NCBI RefSeq assembly: GCF_042649825.1
Contig: NZ_JBHSAB010000020.1
Span: 5,553 to 69,552 of the forward strand
Source of the DNA: Legionella_C dresdenensis
GTDB lineage: Bacteria > Pseudomonadota > Gammaproteobacteria > Legionellales > Legionellaceae
DNA: 64,000 bases
Reading direction: 5' to 3'
Shown here: piece after piece, positions 56,850-64,000 of the stretch
How the letters are laid out: the number at the start of each line of letters is the position of its first letter
Numbering within the stretch: the first letter of the stretch is position 1
Notes under the pieces: model-generated
Told to the model about the DNA's origin: nothing
What the model saw: the letters and a program-made list of their open reading frames with translations, nothing else
Database searches by the model: none
Position numbers and translations under genes: made by a program

Positions 56850-57370
56850 ACCAACTGATTGGAGGGCTGGTCAGTCTATTACTTCTACCAGTCTCCGTTG
56901 CGCAACCTCCTTTTGAAGTATTAAGATCCTGTGTTGATGAGAAACCTTATAATAATAAGATCACTATTGACACCAAAGAAGATGGAGTTTATGCAGGAAC
57001 CCAAGAAAAAGATTGTGAAGAGCCATTTGAAGTAAATTTTGACAATAAAATGTATGGTTTTGTAAGATGTGCAGATATACCCTATTTAGTTGTTAATAGC
57101 CAAAAAATTAATTTAGAAAAAGCAGAAAATAAGTCGGTTAACTCAGAAATTAAACCAGGCACGCTTTATCCAACCGATACATCATGGTCAAAAATTGAAT
57201 TTAAAGATCAATCGTATTTATGCTTAAATGGACCAATTTCACGCTCAGGAACAGGATCAAATATTGGTCAATATTATATTGTAGAAAATGCATTCTTAAA
57301 TAACGTAATGCCCACCATTTATTATTATTTTTTCAATAAAGATATTGTCCCAATAACAAGTAATAATTAA
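56840..57370 (+). CDS. Exported hypothetical protein
   Basis: A 176-residue protein with an N-terminal hydrophobic signal (about residues 5-22, LIGGLVSLLLLPVSVAQ) and a mature beta-rich part. Four Cys residues there (RSCVDEK, EKDCEEP, VRCADI, YLCLNG) suggest disulphides. No family recognised. Its start lies inside the end of the frameshifted upstream gene, so both probably formed one transcript and the pair may have acted together outside the cytoplasm. Confidence 0.65.
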   Translation: MAINQLIGGLVSLLLLPVSVAQPPFEVLRSCVDEKPYNNKITIDTKEDGVYAGTQEKDCEEPFEVNFDNKMYGFVRCADIPYLVVNSQKINLEKAENKSVNSEIKPGTLYPTDTSWSKIEFKDQSYLCLNGPISRSGTGSNIGQYYIVENAFLNNVMPTIYYYFFNKDIVPITSNN

Positions 57371-57401
57371 TTATACTTTATCAAGGAGCAACTACACTCG
57401 T

Positions 57402-57686
57402 TTAAGCACCTTTAGAGCTAAAACGAGCACAGATTGCTTCTATTCGATTAGATACATTTCTCTCAGGACTCTCTACTTGCGCAATCATTCGTCTGGCTAA
57501 TTTGGCTAAAACCGGATTTGAATTTTTATAATAAGGCAACATAATTAGTGCTATTGATAATGACCATCCACGCCCTCTTCCCGACAGACAATATATTGAC
57601 GATATTACTTTATTTGAAAGGTGGTGGGGAGAAGATAACTTGTGCTTATTAAGAAGAGGTTTTGGGATATTTATATTAATTCCCAC
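57402..57686 (-). CDS. Doubtful ORF, possible mobile-element remnant
   Basis: A 94-residue frame. The last 40 or so residues (YKNSNPVLAKLARRMIAQVE onward, then SPERNVSNRIEAICARF) have a natural protein look. They vaguely recall the C-terminal dimerisation segment of hAT-type transposases (L-A-x-L-A-R followed by S-x-x-x-x-S). The first 40 residues are poor in protein character. An opposite-strand frame also reads through here (DDITLFERWWGEDNLCLLRR). At best a fragment. Confidence 0.25.
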   Translation of the reverse strand: MGININIPKPLLNKHKLSSPHHLSNKVISSIYCLSGRGRGWSLSIALIMLPYYKNSNPVLAKLARRMIAQVESPERNVSNRIEAICARFSSKGA

Positions 57687-57716
57687 TTAAACAGAGATAA
57701 TTTCTTGAATCGAAGT

Positions 57717-57761
57717 GTAAACCTCCCATATTTAGGATGCCACTAAATATGGGAGGTTTAC
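57717..57761. repeat. 45-bp hairpin, left copy
   Basis: GTAAACCTCCCATATTTAG and its exact complement flank a 7-base loop (GATGCCA). A second copy in the same orientation lies at 58447-58488. The two copies bracket the 198-residue membrane protein gene. On the minus strand this copy is just past that gene's stop and could act as its terminator. Confidence 0.85.
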
Positions 57762-57800
57762 AAACAGTATAAAGCGTTTAATTCGCTCTCGCTTCAATCT

Positions 57801-58397
57801 CTATTTGTTTTTTATAAATATCAAACGGATTTTCGTAATAACGCATACTACGATATGAATACAAAGCACTCCAACTAAACAAGAATAGTAAAATTCATCT
57901 CTAGCATAAATTGAAAAATAATTTCTATAAGCTAGCAGATTGATAGCGGTAATTACAAATATAATGAGATAAAATATAAAGAAAGTATATTTTTTATGAT
58001 GTTGTTCTAAAGCTATTGCAATAATTGAATATATTAGGGAGTAGATGATTCCTATCAGACTAAAATAATATAAAGTAAAAACCCACCATGACCTAATATC
58101 TACATTAGAATAATGAATTAAAAAAGAGAACATTTCAGCAGCAATAATACTATAAAATATTAAAAACAAATCTCTTCTAAATGCCTCTATTTTATTTGTA
58201 TGTGCTTTTCTAATTAGAGGTAATGTATTGTATGACCAAACGCATATTCCAATGATAAGCGGTAAGGTTAAGCTTATATCTTCGAGCCTTATTACATTAA
58301 AATGGTTATTTATTAAAACGAATGCTGTATATATATTAATTAAATATATGGAATAAACATTAAAGTATTTAATTAGTTTTAAATGAGGGGCAGCCAT
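57801..58397 (-). CDS. Hypothetical multi-pass membrane protein
   Basis: A 198-residue protein with about six hydrophobic helices and a Lys-rich C-terminus (ITKIRLIFIKNK). No family or catalytic motif recognised. A GGAGG ribosome site precedes the ATG at 58397. It is flanked on both sides by the same 45-bp hairpin, so the gene and hairpins look like a cassette. It is AT-rich like its surroundings. Confidence 0.65.
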   Translation of the reverse strand: MAAPHLKLIKYFNVYSIYLINIYTAFVLINNHFNVIRLEDISLTLPLIIGICVWSYNTLPLIRKAHTNKIEAFRRDLFLIFYSIIAAEMFSFLIHYSNVDIRSWWVFTLYYFSLIGIIYSLIYSIIAIALEQHHKKYTFFIFYLIIFVITAINLLAYRNYFSIYARDEFYYSCLVGVLCIHIVVCVITKIRLIFIKNK

Positions 58398-58446
58398 AAT
58401 TTTATTCCTCCGAAATTAAGGCAGAGTATTACGCTTAACCCTCACT

Positions 58447-58488
58447 GTAAACCTCCCATATTTAGGATGCCACTAAATATGGGAGGTT
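58447..58488. repeat. 45-bp hairpin, right copy
   Basis: Identical to 57717-57761 through the loop and most of the right arm. The last bases (TTCC instead of TTTAC) differ. It lies upstream of the membrane protein gene. Confidence 0.85.
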
Positions 58489-58798
58489 CCATAAAGACTT
58501 GTCCATAACGTGATGTATATCTAATTATAGTCTGCATATGTAAAAATTTTACAGATAGTTAGAGTGAATAAGTTCTTGAAATAAGAAGTGAAAGCAATGC
58601 TTGAGCGTATTAAAAAACCCTTTGAGAGCCCTGTTAATTATAAAAGTATAAAAATTCATTATAAATCAATAATTTATATGGTTGAGAGGCGGCGGCTATT
58701 TAACTTGCAATATAATTATTTGATTTTTAATGCATTTGCTTTTAATAAATTTTAATATACCCCCCAGCAACATCTCTTATCTTTAATTTATTATAATG
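58489..58798. other. AT-rich gap with no well-supported gene
   Basis: The longest plausible frame is a 52-codon ORF at 58597-58755 (+) with a weak AAGAAG site and a basic product (MLERIKKPFESPVNYKS...). I cannot tell it from chance in such AT-rich sequence. Confidence 0.4.
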
Positions 58799-58967
58799 AC
58801 ATGTCGATATAATATTAAATTATCGACATATTATAAGAATATGTTTATACCATCGACACATTCCAAAAACATGTCGATAAAATTTGAAAATATCGACACA
58901 TTGTCTTGACATGTATACCACATCGACATATCCTTAAAACATGTCGATAAAATGGGAAAATTTAAAC
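58799..58967. promoter_or_regulatory. 70-bp tandem repeat array of TGTCGATA/TATCGACA half-sites before fic
   Basis: Forward half-sites ATGTCGATA (or variants) begin at 58801, 58841, 58871, 58911 and 58941. Reverse half-sites (TATCGACA or variants) begin at 58821, 58851, 58891 and 58921. All starts are multiples of 10 bp apart, and the whole pattern repeats every 70 bp (58801, 58871, 58941). Each pair is an inverted repeat, so a dimeric regulator could occupy four or five phased sites on one helix face. The last half-site contains the ATG at 58941. Confidence 0.8.
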
Positions 58968-60062
58968 ATGATAAAGATTGATGTAACTAAAGCATACAAT
59001 GAATTGCCTGCACTGCCTCCTAAACAGGATATAGAAACTAAAAAAATACTGAAAGTGTGCATTGAAGCACGTGCGTCCCTAGCAGAACTGAGAAAAGCAG
59101 CAGAAATGCTACCAAACCAAAGCGTTTTAATAAACTCTTTGCCTTTGTTAGAAGCTCAAGCAAGCTCAGAGATCGAAAACATAGTGACAACAACAGATAA
59201 GTTATTTCAATATGCCAATAGCAGCTCTGAGACTAATATAGATCCAGCTACAAAAGAGGCTTTACGTTACAGAACTGCTTTGAGAGAAGGCTTTGAATCT
59301 ATTAAATCTCGACCATTGAATACAGTCTTAGCAGAGAGTTTATGTTCAACCTTGCACGGCGTTGAAATGACCGTAAGAAAGGTTCCAGGAACAACTCTAT
59401 CTAATCAGACAACTGGAGAAATAATTTATACTCCTCCTGAAGGAGAGGCGCTTTTAAGGCAAAAGCTTCACAATTGGGAAGTATTTTTACATGATCAAAA
59501 TGATATTGACCCATTAATAAAAATGGCTATAGGACATTATCAATTTGAAGCAATCCATCCATTTACAGATGGAAATGGTCGAACGGGGAGAATTTTAAAT
59601 ATATTGTATTTAATCGAGCGGGAACTCTTAACTATACCTGTTCTTTATTTGAGCCGTTATATCATCAAGAATAAGAGGGAATATTACCAATATCTCTTAA
59701 ATGTCACTTTAAAAGATGACTGGGAATCTTGGATTATTTACATGTTAAATGCAGTCGCAAACACATCCCAATGGACTTGCAATAGGATTAAGAACATTGT
59801 TGGTTTAATGGAAGAAACTGTGGAGTATGTAAAAAATAAACAACCTAAAATATATTCAAGAGAATTGGTCGAACTCCTTTTTGTACAACCCTACTGTAGA
59901 ATTTCTAATGTAGTAGATGCAGAAATAGTAAAGAGACAAACTGCTGCCGAATACCTGCAGAAGCTAGTCAGTGAAGGCATTTTGAAAGAACTAGAAATTG
60001 GAAGAGAAAAAATATATATCAATACAAGATTTATGCAAATCTTATTTAAGGACTCTGATTAA
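58968..60062 (+). CDS. Class II Fic protein (AMP-transferase family)
   Basis: A 364-residue Fic protein. The catalytic loop HPFTDGNGRTGR is complete at residues 197-208 with His197. The N-terminal region has the inhibitory-helix motif SSEIEN (66-71, pattern S/T-x-x-x-E-G/N), which marks a class II, self-inhibited AMPylator. A winged-helix-like C-terminus follows (about 285-364). An ATG at 58941 is in frame but is part of the repeated operator unit. The ATG at 58968 with GGGA upstream is preferred. It is the first of several toxin/defence-like genes. Confidence 0.88.
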   Translation: MIKIDVTKAYNELPALPPKQDIETKKILKVCIEARASLAELRKAAEMLPNQSVLINSLPLLEAQASSEIENIVTTTDKLFQYANSSSETNIDPATKEALRYRTALREGFESIKSRPLNTVLAESLCSTLHGVEMTVRKVPGTTLSNQTTGEIIYTPPEGEALLRQKLHNWEVFLHDQNDIDPLIKMAIGHYQFEAIHPFTDGNGRTGRILNILYLIERELLTIPVLYLSRYIIKNKREYYQYLLNVTLKDDWESWIIYMLNAVANTSQWTCNRIKNIVGLMEETVEYVKNKQPKIYSRELVELLFVQPYCRISNVVDAEIVKRQTAAEYLQKLVSEGILKELEIGREKIYINTRFMQILFKDSD

Positions 60063-60127
60063 AAAGTAATACAGAATGTAGTTATAGTTAATAATGTTTT
60101 AAAGGCTTAAATAAACAGGTCAAAGAT

Positions 60128-60784
60128 ATGAGGACAACAGTATCAATTGAAAAATTCATAAAAAAAATTCCAAGAGGAAGGATTTTTTTTGTGGGCTCAA
60201 TTTATAAGAAATATCCAACTAAGCTTGTACAACGTGTTTTATTGCGGTTAGCAAAAAGCAATGACGTGGGTACTATATCTCGTGGTATATATTTTAGACC
60301 TGAAAAAAATCGCTTGCTGCCAGGTCGTCCAATTCCGCCAAGTACAGATAAAATCATTGAAGCTGTTTCTAAGAAAACAGGTGAGACAATAACAGTTCAT
60401 CCTGCTGTAGCTTTGAATCAGCTTGGTCTTAGTACGCAAATTCCTGTTCACGCAATTTACTATACGACTGGTCGCTCACGTTATATCAAAATTAATGGTG
60501 AAAATAGAATTAAACTTGTGCATGTGAGTCCTAGAAAAATAGTCATGCCAAATACAGTAACATGTCATGTGGTTAATGCCTTGTGGTATGAGGGGAAGGG
60601 ATATTTAAAACCACGAGTAGTTAAGAAGCTTCATGCTCGTCTGAAGGATGAATATTTCAACGAGGTTTTAATGCATCTTGATAAGATGCCAGCATGGATG
60701 CAGAAAGTGTTTATTCGTTACCAGAACATGCAACCTGATGACCCAGAATTACAAGAAGACCCTAATGAGTATTGGCAGGGCTAA
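60128..60784 (+). CDS. DUF6088 / AbiEi-like antitoxin, without an adjacent toxin
   Basis: A 218-residue protein of the DUF6088 (AbiEi-like) type. It has an N-terminal winged helix (RVLLRLAKSNDVGTISRGIY followed by FRP) and a C-terminal domain with ETITVHPAVALNQLGLSTQI. In type IV AbiE systems this kind of protein represses its operon and counteracts an AbiEii nucleotidyltransferase encoded next to it. Here no such gene follows before the convergent decayed gene. It starts 65 bp after fic and may be co-transcribed with it. Confidence 0.8.
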   Translation: MRTTVSIEKFIKKIPRGRIFFVGSIYKKYPTKLVQRVLLRLAKSNDVGTISRGIYFRPEKNRLLPGRPIPPSTDKIIEAVSKKTGETITVHPAVALNQLGLSTQIPVHAIYYTTGRSRYIKINGENRIKLVHVSPRKIVMPNTVTCHVVNALWYEGKGYLKPRVVKKLHARLKDEYFNEVLMHLDKMPAWMQKVFIRYQNMQPDDPELQEDPNEYWQG

Positions 60785-60872
60785 GCTCCAAAACCGGCCA
60801 GATATGGGGGTATTCCTATGATTATTCGAAATAAACTCTAATTTAATCAAGGAAATGATTAAAGTTTAATAT

Positions 60873-61417
60873 TCATTTGCTGCCAACTTTTTTTGATTTT
60901 AATAATACCAATATTTTTTGTGAAGCAATTTGCCTTTCTCTTACACGCCCAGAACGAATAGCATCAATTAGTGTCAATAAGTCATAAAATAACGGATCTG
61001 GATGCTTTGCTACAGATTCAGGCACTGAAGAATATAATGGCTTGAGGGCAAGGCCACGCTCCTCTCCTTCGCCATATGGCCATACAGGGATAGGATCAGT
61101 ACCAGCAACAATCTGATCGCTTAAACTAGGTGCAGCATAACTAGTAGGAATACCACGAACTAGCTCGCCTAATTTAGCAGGAAAGATATACTTTAATCCA
61201 TGAATAAAAAACTCTTCACAAGCCTGAATAATGGGTTGCGGCTTGGCCGGGGGGCAGTATGGTGTAATTAACCCTACTGCCACTAATCTCTTGAATGCAC
61301 TATTGATTTGAGAAGGACTCAAACACAATTCAAATGCAATACTATTTTGAGACTAGTTTTTGTCTGTTTGGTAAGCTAACAGTTTGGCCAGAACTACGTG
61401 TCTTGTGATTTAATCAT
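60873..61417 (-). pseudogene. Decayed paralogue of the wHTH gene at 62399
   Basis: The intact part (from about 61350 down) matches the 175-residue protein at 62399-62926 along its length: FFIHGLKYIFPAKLGE against FLIHSLKFLFPGKLGE, DPIPVWP in both, and IRSGRVRERQIA against MRSGRPRERNLA. Upstream, the homology continues to an ATG at 61417 (MIKSQD against MLKSQD). It is broken by a one-base deletion after codon 6 and by a TAG at 61353-61355 where the intact copy has Leu. Two inactivating lesions make this a pseudogene. No nucleotidyltransferase partner remains beside it. Confidence 0.85.
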
Positions 61418-61467
61418 TGAGCACCACCCTTTATTCCATATTCTAGAATTTAGAATAAAGAATGTTT

Positions 61468-62192
61468 TTAGTCAACTATATACCCTATTGCAAGATTTGC
61501 CATCAAAGCATACTCCTGACCAAATTCTTGGCTCAAAATATCCTCAAAGTTAGATAAAGAAGATAAACAGTAACCTACCACCAATAAATCTAAATGTGGT
61601 AAATCTTTGTGTTCAATTCTATTTCTTAGCCCAATTAAGAGGTTTAAATTTTCTCGCTCCGGTGTTGTATATTCCCCCAATATAAATCGCAACATGCCTT
61701 GAGACTAATGTATTTTTTTTCTCCATCAATCTCAATGTAATTACCATTTTTATCTTTTTCAAAAACATCGATACCTTTTTTTAAAAAAATTGAGAGAAAT
61801 AGGGCAGTGAAAGCTATCGTCATATTTACAATATAGCCATATGTCTTCAGCTTAAAAAGCGGATTGTTGTAAACTCCAACTGCTAACATTGCAAAATCTT
61901 TCGCTTTATTAATTAATTCTATTTGTTCTGAATTATTTTGGTGTATAGCCAACTTTTGGCTATGAAGAGACAGGAATTCATCACTAGTTAAAGAAGACAT
62001 CCCTATTGAACTATACTCTCCCCCAGTCGATTGATTGAGAAGATGATGCCAGCGTTTCGATACATAAGTTTTACAAGTTTCTATTTTCCAACCAGTAAAA
62101 TCAGCTAATTCTCTAAGAGTAAATGATTGGCCGGATTTTTCTTTTATACAAAAAAAATCAAATGCCAGCTTAACTTTATCGTAGCGAACCAT
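61468..62192 (-). pseudogene. DUF3644 protein gene, frameshifted (HEPN-like)
   Basis: The first frame (62192 to about 61674) encodes the DUF3644 N-terminus (FTLRELADFTGWKIETCKTY) and INKAKDFAMLAVGVYNNPLF. The second frame (to 61468) continues with ERENLNLLIGLRNRIEHKDL, which carries a HEPN-type R-x4-H motif (RNRIEH). The two join at a run of five C (minus-strand G) at 61674-61678; a sixth base would restore one protein. It may be an assembly error, a phase-variable run or decay. The C-terminus is also shorter than I expect for the family. Confidence 0.75.
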
Positions 62193-62337
62193 AAAATTTC
62201 ATCCATCTGGATATGCTACATATAAGTATAGGCATTTATTGCTCTAGCAAATCGCATATGATTACTATCCAATTAATGAAGTTAGATTGCAGCAATACTA
62301 TCAACCAAAAGATCATTCGACCAACCCACATGTTCTT

Positions 62338-62370
62338 CTGTTCGCGAACAGCGAACACCTGTGGTATACT
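62338..62370 (+). promoter_or_regulatory. Promoter with palindromic operator for the wHTH-NTase operon
   Basis: CTGTTCGCGAACAG (62338-62351) is a perfect 14-bp palindrome, followed by a partial repeat GCGAACAC. It covers the expected -35 position of a TATACT -10 box (62365-62370), 28 bp before the wHTH ATG. Autorepression by the wHTH protein is the simplest reading. Confidence 0.65.
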
Positions 62371-62398
62371 TCATTTATGCTATTTAGAGAATAATGCC

Positions 62399-62926
62399 AT
62401 GTTAAAGTCACAAGATTGCGTCGTATTAATAAAACTATTAGCAAATATCGGTAGAGACCTATCCCAGCGTCAATTATCCACTGCATTGGGGATTAGTCTA
62501 GCTGAAGTTAATGCAGGCATAAAGCGACTAGAGGAAGCGGGATTATTAAGGAAAGACAAACAAGGCAAACTTTTCCCTAATGTTCATGCCGCAGAAGAGT
62601 TTTTAATACACTCACTCAAGTTCCTCTTTCCAGGAAAATTAGGTGAATACACTAGAGGCACTCCCGCAGCAATTGCCGCCCCTATTTTTCGCGATAAAAT
62701 CGCATTGGGTAATGATCCTATTCCCGTTTGGCCTGATGCAATGGGGGAGGAGCGTGGTGTAGCGCTATTACCTATTCACCCTAATTTATCAAGAACTTTA
62801 AGAGCGAACCCTGACTCTGCTTTCCATGAATTACTCGTCTTAATTGATGTCATGCGCTCGGGGCGCCCCCGTGAGCGCAACCTGGCAGCAGAACTTTTGA
62901 AGGAAAAATTAAATCATGCTGGATAA
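62399..62926 (+). CDS. Winged-helix antitoxin-like protein
   Basis: A 175-residue protein. The frame opens at 62213, but the ATG at 62399 has a TTTAGAGA site, starts at the same place as the decayed paralogue and follows the promoter. The N-terminal winged helix covers about residues 5-60 (QRQLSTALGISLAEVNAGIKRLEEAGLL). The C-terminal domain contains KLGEYTRGTPAAIAAP and NDPIPVWPDAMGEERGVALL, shared with the pseudogene at 60873. It overlaps the nucleotidyltransferase gene by 11 bp, an arrangement typical of antitoxin-toxin pairs. The antitoxin role is inferred. Confidence 0.75.
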   Translation: MLKSQDCVVLIKLLANIGRDLSQRQLSTALGISLAEVNAGIKRLEEAGLLRKDKQGKLFPNVHAAEEFLIHSLKFLFPGKLGEYTRGTPAAIAAPIFRDKIALGNDPIPVWPDAMGEERGVALLPIHPNLSRTLRANPDSAFHELLVLIDVMRSGRPRERNLAAELLKEKLNHAG

Positions 62927-63623
62927 TAATGTGAAATTGGCGAATCTAAGAATGTTAGAGTTTGTCGCAACAAAATTAGGTGATATTCGAAACGATGTTG
63001 TTTTCCTTGGAGGATGTACCACAGGGTTATTCATCTCTGATCCTCTAGTACCAGATGTGCGCTATACGCTTGACGTCGATTGTATCGTGGATGTTATTTC
63101 CAGAAATCAATACTACCAGTTAGAGAAAAAACTTAACAAACAGGGCTTCAAGAAATCCATAACGGAAGATGTTATTTGCCGTTGGTTTTATGATGATGTC
63201 ATTCTTGATGTAATGCCTACTGATGAATCAATTTTAGGATTTGGAAATCGTTGGTATAAACAAGCAATTGAGTTTTCAAACCTTTATCCATTGACTGACA
63301 ATCTTGAAATTCGAGTTGTTACAGCCCCTTATTTTTTAGCCACCAAATTTGAAGCCTTTAAAACAAGAGGCAAAATGGATTTTTACGCCAGCCATGATTT
63401 TGAAGACATCGTATCAGTCCTAGATGGAAGGCTTGAAATAGTAGATGAAATCAAAAATTGTGATTCTATCCTACAAGAATATTTGATTAATTCTCTGCGA
63501 GAAGTCATGCTTTCTCCATCATTTAAAGGAGCTATTCCTGGACATTTTGCTCAATACGGAAGTATTGCCAATGATCGCATTGAGTTACTCGAACAAAAAC
63601 TAACATCCATACAGAGTAAGTAA
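62916..63623 (+). CDS. Nucleotidyltransferase, AbiEii/MNT-like
   Basis: A 235-residue protein with the minimal nucleotidyltransferase pattern: LGGCTTGLF (Gly32-Gly33 loop), metal-binding Asp53 and Asp55 (TLDVDC) and a third Asp98 (VILDVMP). The rest is helical. The pattern is close to AbiEii-type toxins, which transfer nucleotides to RNA or protein. It overlaps the upstream wHTH gene by 11 bp. A phosphoesterase gene starts 1 bp after its stop, so three products were probably made from one transcript. The target is unknown. Confidence 0.8.
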   Translation: MLDNNVKLANLRMLEFVATKLGDIRNDVVFLGGCTTGLFISDPLVPDVRYTLDVDCIVDVISRNQYYQLEKKLNKQGFKKSITEDVICRWFYDDVILDVMPTDESILGFGNRWYKQAIEFSNLYPLTDNLEIRVVTAPYFLATKFEAFKTRGKMDFYASHDFEDIVSVLDGRLEIVDEIKNCDSILQEYLINSLREVMLSPSFKGAIPGHFAQYGSIANDRIELLEQKLTSIQSK

Positions 63624-63624
63624 C

Positions 63625-63963
63625 ATGAAACTTGCATGGTTAACCGATGTTCATTTAAATTTCCTTGATGCAGATGAACGCAAAAAATTTTACCAAGAAA
63701 TTATTAACACCAAATGCGATGGTGTATTGATAAGCGGTGATATTGCAGAAGCGCCTAGTATCAAAAATATATTAACTGCGTTTGCTACTCTTATTAAAAA
63801 GCCGATTTATTACATTCTTGGCAATCACGATTTTTACCGAGGTCAAATAGACGCCGTACGCAACGAAATGACAGCCTTAACTGAATATAATGAGTATTTA
63901 TTTTGGCTTCCTGCTTCCAAAGTTATGCAGCTAGTACTATTTCCATTTAATTTTGACATGTAG
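63625..63963 (+). CDS. Metallophosphoesterase, apparently truncated
   Basis: A 112-residue frame with the first half of a calcineurin-like phosphoesterase: DVH (Asp8/His10), GDIAE (Asp39) and GNHDF (Asn67-His68-Asp69). The later GHxH metal motifs are missing. After WLPASKVMQL the sequence turns into an unrelated tail (VLFPFNFDM) and stops at 63963. A full enzyme would need 200 or more residues. Either a frameshift or an insertion junction lies at about 63930. The window ends 37 bp later, so the continuation cannot be seen. Confidence 0.7.
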   Translation: MKLAWLTDVHLNFLDADERKKFYQEIINTKCDGVLISGDIAEAPSIKNILTAFATLIKKPIYYILGNHDFYRGQIDAVRNEMTALTEYNEYLFWLPASKVMQLVLFPFNFDM

Positions 63964-64000
63964 CATTGTCTAATGTATTTACAGATTAAATTTATTTAAG

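Noticed and set aside
58597..58755. 52-codon ORF upstream of the Fic operator array
   Set aside because: Weak ribosome site, strongly AT-driven codon use and no family resemblance. Noted only in the gap description.
58799..58967. Regular repeats resembling a small CRISPR array
   Set aside because: Repeat units are short inverted half-sites on a 10-bp grid with a 70-bp period, there are no unique spacers, and no cas genes are nearby. An operator array fits better.
1..64000. tRNA, rRNA or riboswitch genes
   Set aside because: I looked for cloverleaf-like arms, GGTTCRANTCC-type T-loops and rRNA blocks and saw none that I could support by eye.

Overview
The window looks like a gammaproteobacterial chromosome segment, most likely from the Legionellales or a related intracellular or amoeba-associated lineage. 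This is inferred from three conserved neighbourhoods: amgK-murU divergent from lptD, epmB divergent from efp, and a long membrane-anchored FadE. Several large helical proteins of unknown function, of the sort seen in that order, also fit. I saw no rRNA, tRNA, CRISPR array or complete insertion sequence.

Left part (1-32 kb). A giant SecA-like ATPase enters from the left edge and is followed by lptD, amgK-murU, fadE, a half-size ChrA transporter, ppk, epmB/efp and a RimK-like ligase. Between and after these are unrecognised helical proteins and small conserved genes (yajQ, DUF488, ychJ, an Nramp-like transporter, pncC, aqpZ, ackA, fabI). At least four families of short palindromic repeats occupy the intergenic gaps.

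Central operon (32.4-46.3 kb, minus strand). Eleven tightly packed genes run from an intracellular PHB depolymerase and a phosphate acyltransferase into a V/A-type ATPase (order B-D-I-K-E-DUF2764-A), then an RND adaptor and permease. It converges on ackA-fabI. Together these could link stored polyester, acyl-phosphate/ATP interconversion and ion pumping. The ATPase order is the chlamydial-type order cut and rejoined: the B-D-I-K block precedes E-C-A.

Envelope block (46.4-52 kb). Here lie a possible LRR-like protein, a duplicated Cys-rich secreted protein, two outer-membrane beta-barrels and a large secreted protein.

Right part (52-64 kb). By eye this region is richer in A+T and has the character of an accessory island. 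It contains an SDR, a LOG-family enzyme, an HxlR regulator and an unannotated 29-residue peptide ending YCGPGTCIG, in an operon with an MWH-motif protein. A perfect 20-bp palindrome separates that operon from a divergent methyltransferase. Beyond these come a tandem GNAT, a frameshifted secreted gene and a membrane gene flanked by identical hairpins. The last stretch is a cluster of toxin/defence-like genes: a class II Fic protein behind a 70-bp tandem operator array, an orphan AbiEi-like DUF6088 protein, a decayed wHTH gene and a frameshifted DUF3644/HEPN-like gene. An intact wHTH-nucleotidyltransferase pair follows, with a truncated phosphoesterase behind it. The two best candidates for undescribed systems are the peptide operon and the wHTH-NTase-phosphoesterase module.
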